From positions 1 through 5,027 of the forward strand of contig USEE01000140.1 of assembly GCA_900553645.1 (NCBI GenBank): a stretch of 5,027 nt of DNA. The letters run 5' to 3'. The first letter of the stretch is position 1; every line of letters begins with the position of its first letter. The translations under genes were made by a program, and so were the position numbers. The notes under the pieces are model-generated. The model saw only the letters and a list, made by a program, of their open reading frames with translations. It was not told the DNA's origin and did no database searches. This DNA comes from an uncultured Eubacteriales bacterium. GTDB taxonomy: Bacteria; Bacillota_A; Clostridia; Christensenellales; Aristaeellaceae. Shown one piece after another: positions 1-5,027 of the stretch.

Positions 1-1636
1 CCAGCGAGGTGCGGTTCTCGCTCAGGCGGCTGAGCGACTTTTGTATTATGCGCTCGGTGGCGTTGTCCAGCGCGCTTGTGGCCTCGTCCAGCAGCAGTAT
101 CGGCGGGTTTTTCAGGAATATTCGCGCGATGGCTATGCGCTGCTTCTGACCACCCGACAGCGTTACGCCGCGCTCGCCGACCAGTGTCGCATATCCGTTT
201 TCAAATTCGGTTATGAAGTCGTCCGCGCACGCGGTTCGCGCGGCGTCGCGCACTTCCTCAAACGTTACGTCGGGCTTGGCTATGCCTAAGTTACTCTCGA
301 TCGTGCGGGAGTACAGGAACGGCTCCTGCAAAATAAGCCCCACGCGCGAGCGCAGCCAGTTCTTGTCCATGTCGCGAATGTCCACGCCGCCGATCGTGAT
401 TCGGCCGCCGGTGCAGTCGTACAGGCGCTGCATAAGCTGAACCAGCGTGGATTTGCCCGAACCGGTCGCGCCCAGTATCGCCACGGTGGAGCCGTGCGGT
501 ACGGTAAGGCTGATGTCCTGCAGAACGGGCTTATCGCGCTCGTAACCGAAGTCGACGTGATCGAACACGATGTCGCCCGCCAGCGACGGATGCAGCATGG
601 CGGGGGAATTCGCCTCGCTCTTCTGGCAAAGTATTTCGTCGATACGATCCAGCGCCACGAACGACTTGCCCATGTCGGACAGTATTCGACCCAGCTGACG
701 TACCGGCCAGAGCAGCTGGCCGACATAGCTGGTAAACACCAGCAGATCGCCCACCGAGATCTCGCCGCGCGCGGCCAGTATTACGCCGTATATCAGCGAG
801 ATAGCGGTCTGCATCATGGTCAGCAGGTCGCTTATCGACCAGTAGTACGCCAGCAGGTTGGCCTGATGCGCCGCCAGATTGCGGAAGTTGTCGTTCACCT
901 TGTCGAACTTTTCAACCTCGTACTTTTCGCGGCCGAACGCGCGAACCACGCGCACGCCGGTCAGGTTTTCCTGCAGCACGGCGCTCATGCGGCCCTCGGC
1001 CTCGTCGGTCTCGCGGAAGCGCTTCATAGTCAGCTTAAAGAACACCATGCCGTACAAAAACAGTATCGGCACCAGCATAAGCGACACCAGCGTCATCTTG
1101 ACGTTCATGTTCAACATTATAACCAGCGCGATAACCAGCATGAACACGGCGCGGAATATCTCGACCAATTGTCCGGACAGGAATCGGCGCACGGTTTCCA
1201 CGTCAGATGTGCAGCGCTGTATCAGGTCGCCGGTCGCGGCCTTTACGTGATAGTCATAGGGCAGCGTCTGCAAATGCCGGTACAGACGGTTGCGCATCTT
1301 TTCGGCGATGGACTCGCTGGCCTGCGCCGTCCATTTGCCGCGCAGGAACATGACCAGGCCGTTGAGCACGTTTATGCCCACTAGCACCAGCGCCACTATC
1401 CACATGTTGTTGACCAGAAAATCGCGCCCGCCGCGCGCGTCCAGCCAACCCTGTATCGGCCCGGGCAGGCTGAGCGGCTTGGTCGTGCCGATTACCGAGT
1501 CTATGATCTCGCTCAACAGCAGCGGGCTGATAAACGCAACCGCAACGGCGATTACTACCGTCAGTATAGATCCGATGTACTTGAGGCGCGTGCCTTTCAT
1601 GAATTCAAGGCAGAGTTTCAGTCTCTTGGAATGCAT
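1..1636 (-). CDS. ABC exporter, fused permease/ATPase (C-terminus cut by window edge)
   Basis: This is a type IV ABC exporter half-transporter: ATP hydrolysis drives export of an unknown substrate across the cytoplasmic membrane. Reading the minus strand from ATG at 1636 gives 545 uninterrupted codons to the left edge. The transmembrane domain has six likely helices near residues 20-42, 78-98, 157-176, 180-200, 268-288 and 295-315. The nucleotide-binding domain follows, with A-loop Tyr365, Walker A GATGSGKST (389-397, Lys395), Q-loop Gln437, signature LSGGQ (493-497), Walker B ILLLDE with catalytic Glu518, and D-loop SALD (521-524). The H-loop histidine and C-terminal tail lie outside the window. 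All visible ATPase motifs are canonical, so this is a catalytically competent half. It has no N-terminal C39 peptidase domain. The start is preceded by GGGGG at a 4-base spacing. Close relatives (MdlB/BmrA/YheI type) act as homodimers or pair with an adjacent second half; any partner would lie to the left. The family is certain; the substrate is unknown. Confidence 0.96.
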   Translation of the reverse strand, partial: MHSKRLKLCLEFMKGTRLKYIGSILTVVIAVAVAFISPLLLSEIIDSVIGTTKPLSLPGPIQGWLDARGGRDFLVNNMWIVALVLVGINVLNGLVMFLRGKWTAQASESIAEKMRNRLYRHLQTLPYDYHVKAATGDLIQRCTSDVETVRRFLSGQLVEIFRAVFMLVIALVIMLNMNVKMTLVSLMLVPILFLYGMVFFKLTMKRFRETDEAEGRMSAVLQENLTGVRVVRAFGREKYEVEKFDKVNDNFRNLAAHQANLLAYYWSISDLLTMMQTAISLIYGVILAARGEISVGDLLVFTSYVGQLLWPVRQLGRILSDMGKSFVALDRIDEILCQKSEANSPAMLHPSLAGDIVFDHVDFGYERDKPVLQDISLTVPHGSTVAILGATGSGKSTLVQLMQRLYDCTGGRITIGGVDIRDMDKNWLRSRVGLILQEPFLYSRTIESNLGIAKPDVTFEEVRDAARTACADDFITEFENGYATLVGERGVTLSGGQKQRIAIARIFLKNPPILLLDEATSALDNATERIIQKSLSRLSENRTSL

Positions 1637-1715
1637 ATTACCCCCATTGCCCGCGCGGGGCGGGCGGTCGTGCCGCGGCCTCGTCATATGCCCGGAGTGC
1701 GTCTCAAAGGCATAC

Positions 1716-1747
1716 AAAAAGGCCGCTAAGCGATGTGCTCAGCGGCC
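1716..1747 (-). terminator. Intrinsic terminator after the small ORF
   Basis: On the minus strand an 11-bp stem, GGCCGCTGAGC with GCTTAGCGGCC, encloses a 5-base loop and is followed directly by TTTTT. One pair is G-U on the minus-strand RNA but would be an A-C mismatch on the plus strand, and only the minus strand has the T-run, so it acts leftward. It lies 18 bases after the stop of the 56-codon ORF and about 80 bases before the ABC exporter start. It could be a simple terminator or a read-through/attenuation point for the exporter. Confidence 0.85.
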
Positions 1748-1765
1748 GGAATGCGCAAATTAATC

Positions 1766-1936
1766 TTATGGTTGCGATTCGGCGGCGGAGACACATACAG
1801 AAAAATGAGCAGAATTATCCCCTGCGACAGAGCTATTTATTGCGTTAATGATGCTGCACGTAAACGAATTTGCAAAATCCACCACTACACGCATGTCGTT
1901 ATTGCTCTGAACTGCATTTGCCAAGGTGTTGAACAT
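1766..1936 (-). CDS. Small hypothetical protein (56 aa), own promoter and terminator
   Basis: I do not recognise this protein. The ATG at 1936 is preceded by a perfect AGGAGG (1945-1950) at an 8-base spacing, and the frame ends with TAA 18 bases before an intrinsic terminator. A consensus promoter lies about 40 bases upstream, so the unit looks like a complete monocistronic gene. The product has no Lys and one Arg, is rich in Asn (8) and Ser (9), carries two Cys (27 and 48), and has a mildly hydrophobic middle (about 16-38) that is not a convincing membrane segment or signal peptide. Codon use differs from its neighbours: GCA dominates for Ala, and AAT, TTT and TCT are common, with roughly half GC third positions by eye. 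It could be a precursor peptide for the adjacent exporter, a leader peptide controlling that exporter, or a chance ORF within a small RNA. Translation signals are strong; function is unknown. Confidence 0.6.
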   Translation of the reverse strand: MFNTLANAVQSNNDMRVVVDFANSFTCSIINAINSSVAGDNSAHFSVCVSAAESQP

Positions 1937-1944
1937 TCTGTACG

Positions 1945-1956
1945 CCTCCTTCCTCC
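1945..1956 (-). promoter_or_regulatory. Tandem Shine-Dalgarno of the small ORF
   Basis: On the minus strand GGAGG and AGGAGG lie one base apart, and the nearer one sits 8 bases from ATG 1936. This is the strongest ribosome binding site in the window. It selects this start over the upstream in-frame TTG near 1987, which falls inside the promoter. Confidence 0.8.
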
Positions 1957-1975
1957 ATTTGTTAATGCGAATAGT

Positions 1976-2004
1976 AGTATAACGCAAACGAGACTTAAAA
2001 TCAA
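1976..2004 (-). promoter_or_regulatory. Sigma-A promoter for the small ORF (and possibly the ABC exporter)
   Basis: Reading the minus strand, the -35 box is TTGATT (1999-2004) and the -10 box is TATACT (1976-1981), with an exact 17-base spacer. The predicted start site, near 1969, gives a leader of about 33 bases before the small ORF. This is the only good leftward promoter seen upstream of the ABC exporter. Confidence 0.8.
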
Positions 2005-2072
2005 TGGCTTATATAAAATAAAATTAGCCAAAGCTAAACTTTGTAAGCAATGTATAGTTTTTGGCTCATATA
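2005..2072. repeat. Repeated TGGCT half-sites between divergent promoters (candidate operator)
   Basis: TGGCTTATATA (2005-2015) recurs as TGGCTCATATA (2062-2072), an 11-bp direct repeat with one mismatch. The inverse half-site AGCCA lies between them (2026-2030), within a perfect inverted repeat TTAGC-CAAA-GCTAA (2024-2037). The first copy abuts the -35 box of the leftward promoter. The stretch is AT-rich, unlike the flanking genes. It could bind the neighbouring XRE regulator; that role is inferred from position only. Confidence 0.4.
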
Positions 2073-2110
2073 CATCGCAGAATGCAGGATGAAGTGCATA
2101 GTAGACGTTA

Positions 2111-2126
2111 TGCCTGTGCGCAGGCA
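2111..2126. promoter_or_regulatory. Perfect inverted repeat upstream of the regulator promoter
   Basis: TGCCTG and CAGGCA are perfect 6-bp arms around TGCG. The repeat ends 21 bases before the -35 box of the rightward promoter. The size and symmetry fit a dimeric helix-turn-helix binding site, and the divergent position would allow control of both promoters. The binding protein is not known. Confidence 0.4.
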
Positions 2127-2147
2127 GCCGAGCCGCACTTTGGCCGC

Positions 2148-2176
2148 TTGCCATATCGCGCGCGTTGTATTATAAT
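2148..2176 (+). promoter_or_regulatory. Sigma-A promoter of the regulator/exported-protein operon
   Basis: TTGCCA (2148-2153) and a perfect TATAAT (2171-2176) are separated by exactly 17 bases. The expected start site, near 2183, leaves a leader of about 26 bases that contains the GGAGGA ribosome binding site (2195-2200). It is arranged divergently from the small-ORF promoter, with 143 bases between the two -35 boxes. Confidence 0.85.
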
Positions 2177-2208
2177 AATTCCAATAAATTCATTGGAGGA
2201 AACATGCA

Positions 2209-2931
2209 ATGAGTCGTTTGGGCGATAATATAAAGAAGGCAAGACTGGAAAAGAAGATGACCGCAAAGCAGCTGGGCAAAAAGTGCGGCCTGGCCGAAAG
2301 CGTAATACTGGACGTGGAGGCCGGCACGCGTATACTGTCCGACGTGCAGGCGCGCACAATATCCAAGGTGCTGGGTCTGGGCGATATGGAGGCCACCAGC
2401 GCGTTCGGCATGGAGCTGGACGCGGCGTCGGCGGCTATGGCCGCGCCCGCGCGCCCGCCCAAGCCCTACAAGTACGAGCCGGTAAAGCCCGTTGTCCCCG
2501 GCAAGCCCGTCGAAGAAAACAAGGCCCCGTCCGACGCATGGCTGGACGCGCTGGGCGGCGTGATGAAGCGCGTGCCGATAATGGACGAAACCGGCGTTGT
2601 GATTGAGCACAGGCTCCTGCCGGTAATCGGCGGCCGCATAGAGGGCGGTCAGCCCGACAAGGTGTTCTACTACCGCTGCCCGGACGATTCCATGCGCGGC
2701 TTCCGTATGCAGGCGGGTGATCTGTTGCTTACCATACCTCAGCCCACGCCGGTGGACGATTCCATAATGATAATCGAGCAAAAGGGCGTGCGCATGGCGC
2801 GCAAGATTAAGCGGCTGGAGGGCAATCGCGTGATGCTGCAGAGCTTCGACCGCGAATTCAAGTCCCAGACTGTGGGCAATCACGATATAGCGTTCATTGG
2901 CAAGTGCGTAAGGATGGAGGTAACGCTGTGA
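2209..2931 (+). CDS. XRE-family transcriptional regulator with S24/LexA-like C-terminal domain
   Basis: This is a cytoplasmic DNA-binding regulator of 240 residues. Residues about 4-58 form an XRE-type helix-turn-helix, with a likely recognition helix around 28-38. Residues about 78-110 are a Pro/Lys/Ala-rich linker. Residues about 121-240 resemble the S24 (LexA/UmuD/CI) fold: LPVIGGRIEGGQP (137-149) occupies the cleavage-loop segment, PDDSM (158-162) carries the expected nucleophile Ser161, and ARKIKRLEGN (197-206) occupies the catalytic-lysine strand. The usual Ala-Gly scissile pair appears as Gly146-Gly147. The position expected for the lysine aligns to Arg198, with Lys199 next to it, so self-cleavage is doubtful. 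GGAGG (2195-2199) lies 9 bases before the chosen ATG. A two-codon frame, ATG CAA TGA at 2204-2212, overlaps this start. The next gene overlaps the stop by four bases. Autoregulation is plausible but inferred. Confidence 0.88.
   Translation: MSRLGDNIKKARLEKKMTAKQLGKKCGLAESVILDVEAGTRILSDVQARTISKVLGLGDMEATSAFGMELDAASAAMAAPARPPKPYKYEPVKPVVPGKPVEENKAPSDAWLDALGGVMKRVPIMDETGVVIEHRLLPVIGGRIEGGQPDKVFYYRCPDDSMRGFRMQAGDLLLTIPQPTPVDDSIMIIEQKGVRMARKIKRLEGNRVMLQSFDREFKSQTVGNHDIAFIGKCVRMEVTL
2916..2920 (+). promoter_or_regulatory. Ribosome binding site deciding the GTG start of the exported protein
   Basis: GGAGG lies within the last codons of the regulator gene, 7 bases before GTG 2928. This supports a start at 2928 with a GTGA overlap of the regulator stop, rather than the in-frame GTG at 2904, which would add eight polar residues in front of the signal peptide. 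Confidence 0.8.
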
Positions 2932-4097
2932 AGTACCAAAAGATAATGGCGCTGGCGCTGAGCGCGTGCATGATGCTGGCCTGTACGTCGGCGCTGGGCG
3001 ATGGCATAATCGGATCGATAAGCGGCGTTAAGGAGGGCGGCGACATAATGGCCGCCGATCAGGGCCGACTGGCGATGGAGGACGACGATAACGCCCAGAC
3101 CGATTCGACCAACCAGCCCGACGCGACGAACGCGCCCGATGCGACCCAGCCCGCGTATGCGATCGACGAAAACGCGCGCAGGCTGTACCTGAAGCTGAAG
3201 GACGAAGCGCCCATTCAGGAGGGCTGGCAGATACAGTTCGCGGGCGATTCGACGCTGATGATGCTGGCCGCGCCCGACTTGGCGGTGTGGGATATAAAGC
3301 CCGAAAGCGGCATAATGGAGCTGAAGTGGGCGCGCGACCTGAGCGATTTCCTGCCCGAGGGCGAGGGCGGCATAAACGCGGCCATATCGCCCGACGGTGA
3401 AAGGGCGCTGCTTTCCGCGTCCGACGGGGTGGTGTACCTGATAAGCGCCAACTCGACCGCGCAGGTTGCACCAGCGGGCGCGTCGCCCACACGCCTTATC
3501 TGGGCGCGCGACTCGCTGTCCTATGCGTATGTGAATGCTGACGGCGTTAACGTGACTCTTTCAAGCGGCGTGACGCTCCTGATCGACGGCGACGTAATAC
3601 TGCCTGTCAATAACGACATGGAGTGGCTCAACCCCGGCAGCACGCCCGAGGCGCTTAACGAGCTGCTCTCAAGCGACGAATGGAAGTATGCGGGCACGGG
3701 CGAAAGCTGCGTACTGTTTGACAGCGTGTCGGGCGACGCGAGCTGCGCGTACATGCTGGATACCGGCGCGGTCGTAAATTACCCCGAGCAGGTGTTCAGC
3801 TCCATGACGATAGGCCGCAGCGGCGCGTGCCCGCTGTACGACGCAAATTCCAAGCGCTACCGCCTGTACCTGAGCGACGGCTCCTATGCCGACATACCCA
3901 TGCTGGAGGCGATAAACGGCGGCAATATGGCCAATCCGTATGGCTGGCTGGGCGACAGCGTGTGCGTGCTGGAGCAGGACTTTTCCTCGCGCAGTACGTT
4001 CAGGCTGCACGCCGCCAACACGTCCACAGGTATAACCTATACGCTGCTCGCGCCGTGGGAGTATGCCGAGATGGTCACCGGCGCCCCGGTAGAATAA
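2928..4097 (+). CDS. Exported protein or lipoprotein with probable beta-propeller-like domain
   Basis: From GTG 2928 the product is 389 residues. It begins with a signal peptide: Lys2 and Lys5, then a hydrophobic stretch at 6-19. Two cysteines, Cys14 (LSAC) and Cys19 (MLAC), could each be a lipobox; cleavage after Ala22 by ordinary signal peptidase is the alternative. Residues about 45-76 form an acidic, low-complexity linker with a PDAT duplication (64-67 and 70-73). The remainder is beta-rich with recurring patterns such as AISPDGERALLSASDGVVYL (152-171), LIWARDSLSYAYV (190-202) and YRLYLSDGSYADI (311-323), which resemble blades of TolB/WD40-like propellers. No catalytic motif or C-terminal membrane anchor is seen. 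It would act outside the membrane, perhaps binding a ligand. The 4-base overlap with the regulator implies translational coupling and a related role. The export call is firm; the fold is likely; the function is unknown. Confidence 0.85.
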   Translation: MKYQKIMALALSACMMLACTSALGDGIIGSISGVKEGGDIMAADQGRLAMEDDDNAQTDSTNQPDATNAPDATQPAYAIDENARRLYLKLKDEAPIQEGWQIQFAGDSTLMMLAAPDLAVWDIKPESGIMELKWARDLSDFLPEGEGGINAAISPDGERALLSASDGVVYLISANSTAQVAPAGASPTRLIWARDSLSYAYVNADGVNVTLSSGVTLLIDGDVILPVNNDMEWLNPGSTPEALNELLSSDEWKYAGTGESCVLFDSVSGDASCAYMLDTGAVVNYPEQVFSSMTIGRSGACPLYDANSKRYRLYLSDGSYADIPMLEAINGGNMANPYGWLGDSVCVLEQDFSSRSTFRLHAANTSTGITYTLLAPWEYAEMVTGAPVE

Positions 4098-4113
4098 CAG
4101 GTACATGAATGCG

Positions 4114-4155
4114 CATCGCGCCGCTGATTGCTGAGTCAGGCGGCGCGATGTTTTT
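4114..4155 (+). terminator. Intrinsic terminator of the regulator/exported-protein operon
   Basis: Perfect 11-bp arms CATCGCGCCGC (4114-4124) and GCGGCGCGATG (4140-4150) enclose a 15-base loop that can pair further inside (TGA with TCA). The hairpin is followed by TTTTTAT. It starts 16 bases after the stop codon of the exported protein and points rightward, ending the two-gene operon. Confidence 0.92.
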
Positions 4156-4246
4156 ATGTGCTCGAATGCAGACTATGATCGGTAAGGCAGGGGAGAAGGC
4201 AAAGGCAGAATACGGCGCAGAAACTTATTTGAGCGGCTTAAAGCAT
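4156..4246. other. Short spacer between convergent terminators
   Basis: No supported gene or RNA is visible here. The stretch is purine-rich, with AAGGCA repeated three times (around 4184-4207), and separates the rightward operon terminator from the leftward xpt terminator. Confidence 0.6.
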
Positions 4247-4282
4247 AAAAAAACTGCCGCCGACAATTTGTGCCGACAGCAG
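4247..4282 (-). terminator. Intrinsic terminator of xpt
   Basis: On the minus strand CTGCTGTCGGC and GTCGGCGGCAG pair over 11 positions (three of them G-U) around a 7-base loop, followed by seven T residues. The G-U pairs would be A-C mismatches on the other strand, which fixes the direction. It begins 14 bases past the xpt stop codon. Confidence 0.9.
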
Positions 4283-4296
4283 CTAAATATATTTGT

Positions 4297-4869
4297 TTAG
4301 TCCACAAACTCGATTTCGCCGGGAGCCATGCGGCTTACGCGCGCGAGGGAATGCAGGTTGTAGCCAGCCTGAATCAGCTTATCATGGCCGGGCTGGAACG
4401 CCTTTTCGATGACCGCGCCTATGCCCGCGACCTTTGCGCCCACGCTCTCGATAAGCTTACACGCGCCCATGCCCGCTTCGCCCATCGCAAGGAAGTCGTC
4501 GATCACCAGCACGCGATCGTCGGGGCTTATATAGTGGCGCGACGCTGTAAGCTGGTACGTGTTGCCCTTGGTGAACGATTTGACCTCGCACTGAACCAGA
4601 TCCTCGTCCAGTATGCGGGAGCCGCGCTTTTTCATTATCAGCAGCGGTACGTTCATGTATTCAGCCGTGTACAGCGCCGGGGCTATGCCGGACGATTCGA
4701 TCGTGGCCACGCGCGTTACGTTAGCGTCCGCGAATATGCGCGCAAACTCCTCGCCGATTGCGCGCATCAGCGCAGGATCGACCTGATGATTCAAAAAGCT
4801 GTCTACCTTGAGCACATCGCTGTTAAGCACGCGGCCCTCGCGACGTATGCGCTCCTTTAGCATTTCCAT
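4297..4869 (-). CDS. xpt: Xanthine phosphoribosyltransferase
   Basis: The enzyme converts xanthine and PRPP to XMP and pyrophosphate in cytoplasmic purine salvage. The 190-residue product closely follows Bacillus subtilis Xpt (194 residues, from memory) along its length. It has the N-terminal KVDSFLNHQ (21-29), IESSGIAPA (58-66), the PRPP-binding loop VLVIDDFLAMGEAG (120-133) with Asp124 and Asp125, and the base-side segment IEKAFQPG (154-161) with the stacking Phe158. Three in-frame ATGs occur at 4875, 4869 and 4863. GGAGG (4876-4880) abuts the first and lies 6 bases from the second, so 4869 is chosen; this also matches the family N-terminus. The gene is monocistronic within the window, converges on the regulator operon, and has its own terminator. 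Relatives often carry a guanine riboswitch and a downstream xanthine permease gene; neither is present here. Confidence 0.97.
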   Translation of the reverse strand: MEMLKERIRREGRVLNSDVLKVDSFLNHQVDPALMRAIGEEFARIFADANVTRVATIESSGIAPALYTAEYMNVPLLIMKKRGSRILDEDLVQCEVKSFTKGNTYQLTASRHYISPDDRVLVIDDFLAMGEAGMGACKLIESVGAKVAGIGAVIEKAFQPGHDKLIQAGYNLHSLARVSRMAPGEIEFVD

Positions 4870-4886
4870 AAACATCCTCCCAAGAC

Positions 4887-4898
4887 GCGGCGCGCCGC
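4887..4898. repeat. 12-bp perfect palindrome in the xpt leader
   Basis: GCGGCGCGCCGC is fully self-complementary and lies 6 bases on the far side of the xpt Shine-Dalgarno, about 12-23 bases after the predicted transcription start. It could be a protein-binding site or a small hairpin near the ribosome binding site. Both are inferred. Confidence 0.45.
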
Positions 4899-4915
4899 AG
4901 AAATAAGTAATTACT

Positions 4916-4921
4916 ATTATA
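4916..4921 (-). promoter_or_regulatory. Probable -10 box of the xpt promoter
   Basis: TATAAT on the minus strand lies about 47 bases before the xpt start. No good -35 box is seen at 16-18 bases (CACATC at 17), so the promoter may be weak or need an activator. The predicted leader, about 40 bases long, is too short for a purine riboswitch. Confidence 0.5.
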
Positions 4922-4944
4922 CACGCACTGTGTTAAGAGATGTG

Positions 4945-5027
4945 GGGCGTGCGCACAATAAAACCGGCATGAAATCCGGAACTGGCCGATTATCGCGCGA
5001 ATTTTGTATTTTGCACTGTTAAACGTT
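4945..5027. other. Region upstream of xpt to the right edge
   Basis: No gene, RNA or convincing regulatory element is recognised. An 8-bp palindrome GTGCGCAC (4949-4956) and a weak CCGG hairpin with a T-rich flank (4957-4979) are present. The latter could be the remnant or tail of a leftward gene beyond the edge, but the stem is only four pairs. Confidence 0.4.

Noticed and set aside
494..1384. Long rightward frame of about 296 codons opposite the ABC gene
   Set aside because: It is a His/Gln-rich shadow of the GC-rich ABC exporter reading frame, with no ribosome binding site or recognisable domain.
1254..1448. Leftward frame of 64 codons inside the ABC gene
   Set aside because: It is out of frame within the transmembrane domain coding sequence and has no supporting signals.
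1650..1659. CCCGCGCGGG palindrome just upstream of the ABC start as an operator
   Set aside because: Short self-complementary runs of G and C are expected in such GC-rich sequence, and nothing else supports a binding site.
2170..2883. Leftward frame of 237 codons opposite the regulator
   Set aside because: It lies antisense to the clearly recognised XRE-S24 gene, is rich in His/Gln/Leu from reverse-strand codons, and has no start signals.
2904..2927. Upstream in-frame GTG as start of the exported protein
   Set aside because: It has no ribosome binding site at a useful distance and would put polar residues before the signal peptide; GTG 2928 has GGAGG 7 bases away.
4109..4300. Rightward frame of 63 codons after the exported-protein gene
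   Set aside because: It runs through two intrinsic terminators on opposite strands, and no Shine-Dalgarno precedes it.
4270..4860. Rightward frame of 196 codons opposite xpt
   Set aside because: The opposite strand encodes xanthine phosphoribosyltransferase with intact motifs; this frame also begins inside the xpt terminator.
4957..4979. CCGG hairpin with T-rich flank on the minus strand, as a terminator of a gene beyond the right edge
   Set aside because: The stem has only four pairs, flanked by mismatches, which is too weak to call.
4870..5027. Purine riboswitch upstream of xpt
   Set aside because: I looked for the conserved junction and loop motifs on the minus strand and found none; the predicted leader is also too short.
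1..5027. CRISPR arrays, insertion sequences, tRNA or rRNA genes, phage genes
   Set aside because: No regularly spaced repeats, transposase motifs, terminal inverted repeats, cloverleaf-like sequences or phage structural genes were seen on either strand.

Overview
The window looks like a chromosomal segment from a GC-rich member of the Clostridia (Firmicutes). The clues are strong AGGAGG-type ribosome binding sites, near-consensus sigma-A promoters, intrinsic hairpin-plus-T terminators, a Bacillus/Clostridium-type xpt, and a preference for the isoleucine codon ATA although third positions are otherwise GC-rich. The family or genus cannot be fixed from the sequence; this placement is inference.

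Layout, left to right. Positions 1-1636 (minus strand) hold most of a fused membrane/ATPase ABC exporter whose C-terminal end runs off the left edge. Immediately upstream of it, also on the minus strand, is a compact unit: a consensus promoter (1976-2004), a strong ribosome binding site, a 56-codon AT-richer ORF of unknown function (1766-1936) and an intrinsic terminator (1716-1747). No convincing promoter separates that terminator from the exporter, so the exporter may be expressed by read-through. The region 1937-2208 is a divergent promoter region. It carries repeated TGGCT half-sites and a palindrome that could be operators.

Rightward from there runs a two-gene operon. The first gene (2209-2931) encodes a cytoplasmic XRE-type helix-turn-helix protein with an S24/LexA-like C-terminal domain. 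The second (2928-4097) overlaps it by four bases (GTGA) and encodes an exported protein, possibly a lipoprotein, with a disordered acidic linker and a probable beta-propeller-like domain. The operon ends in a strong terminator (4114-4155). Convergent to it, on the minus strand, is xpt, encoding xanthine phosphoribosyltransferase for purine salvage (4297-4869). It has its own terminator (4247-4282) and a short leader that contains a 12-bp palindrome and no visible purine riboswitch.

How the genes work together: only xpt has a firm metabolic role. The regulator and the exported protein are almost certainly co-transcribed and translationally coupled, which suggests a shared function. The divergent arrangement makes it plausible that the regulator also controls the small ORF/ABC exporter transcript, but no direct evidence in the window shows this. 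The most unusual part is the 1700-2200 stretch: an isolated small gene with its own promoter and terminator placed in front of an exporter and opposite a LexA-fold regulator.
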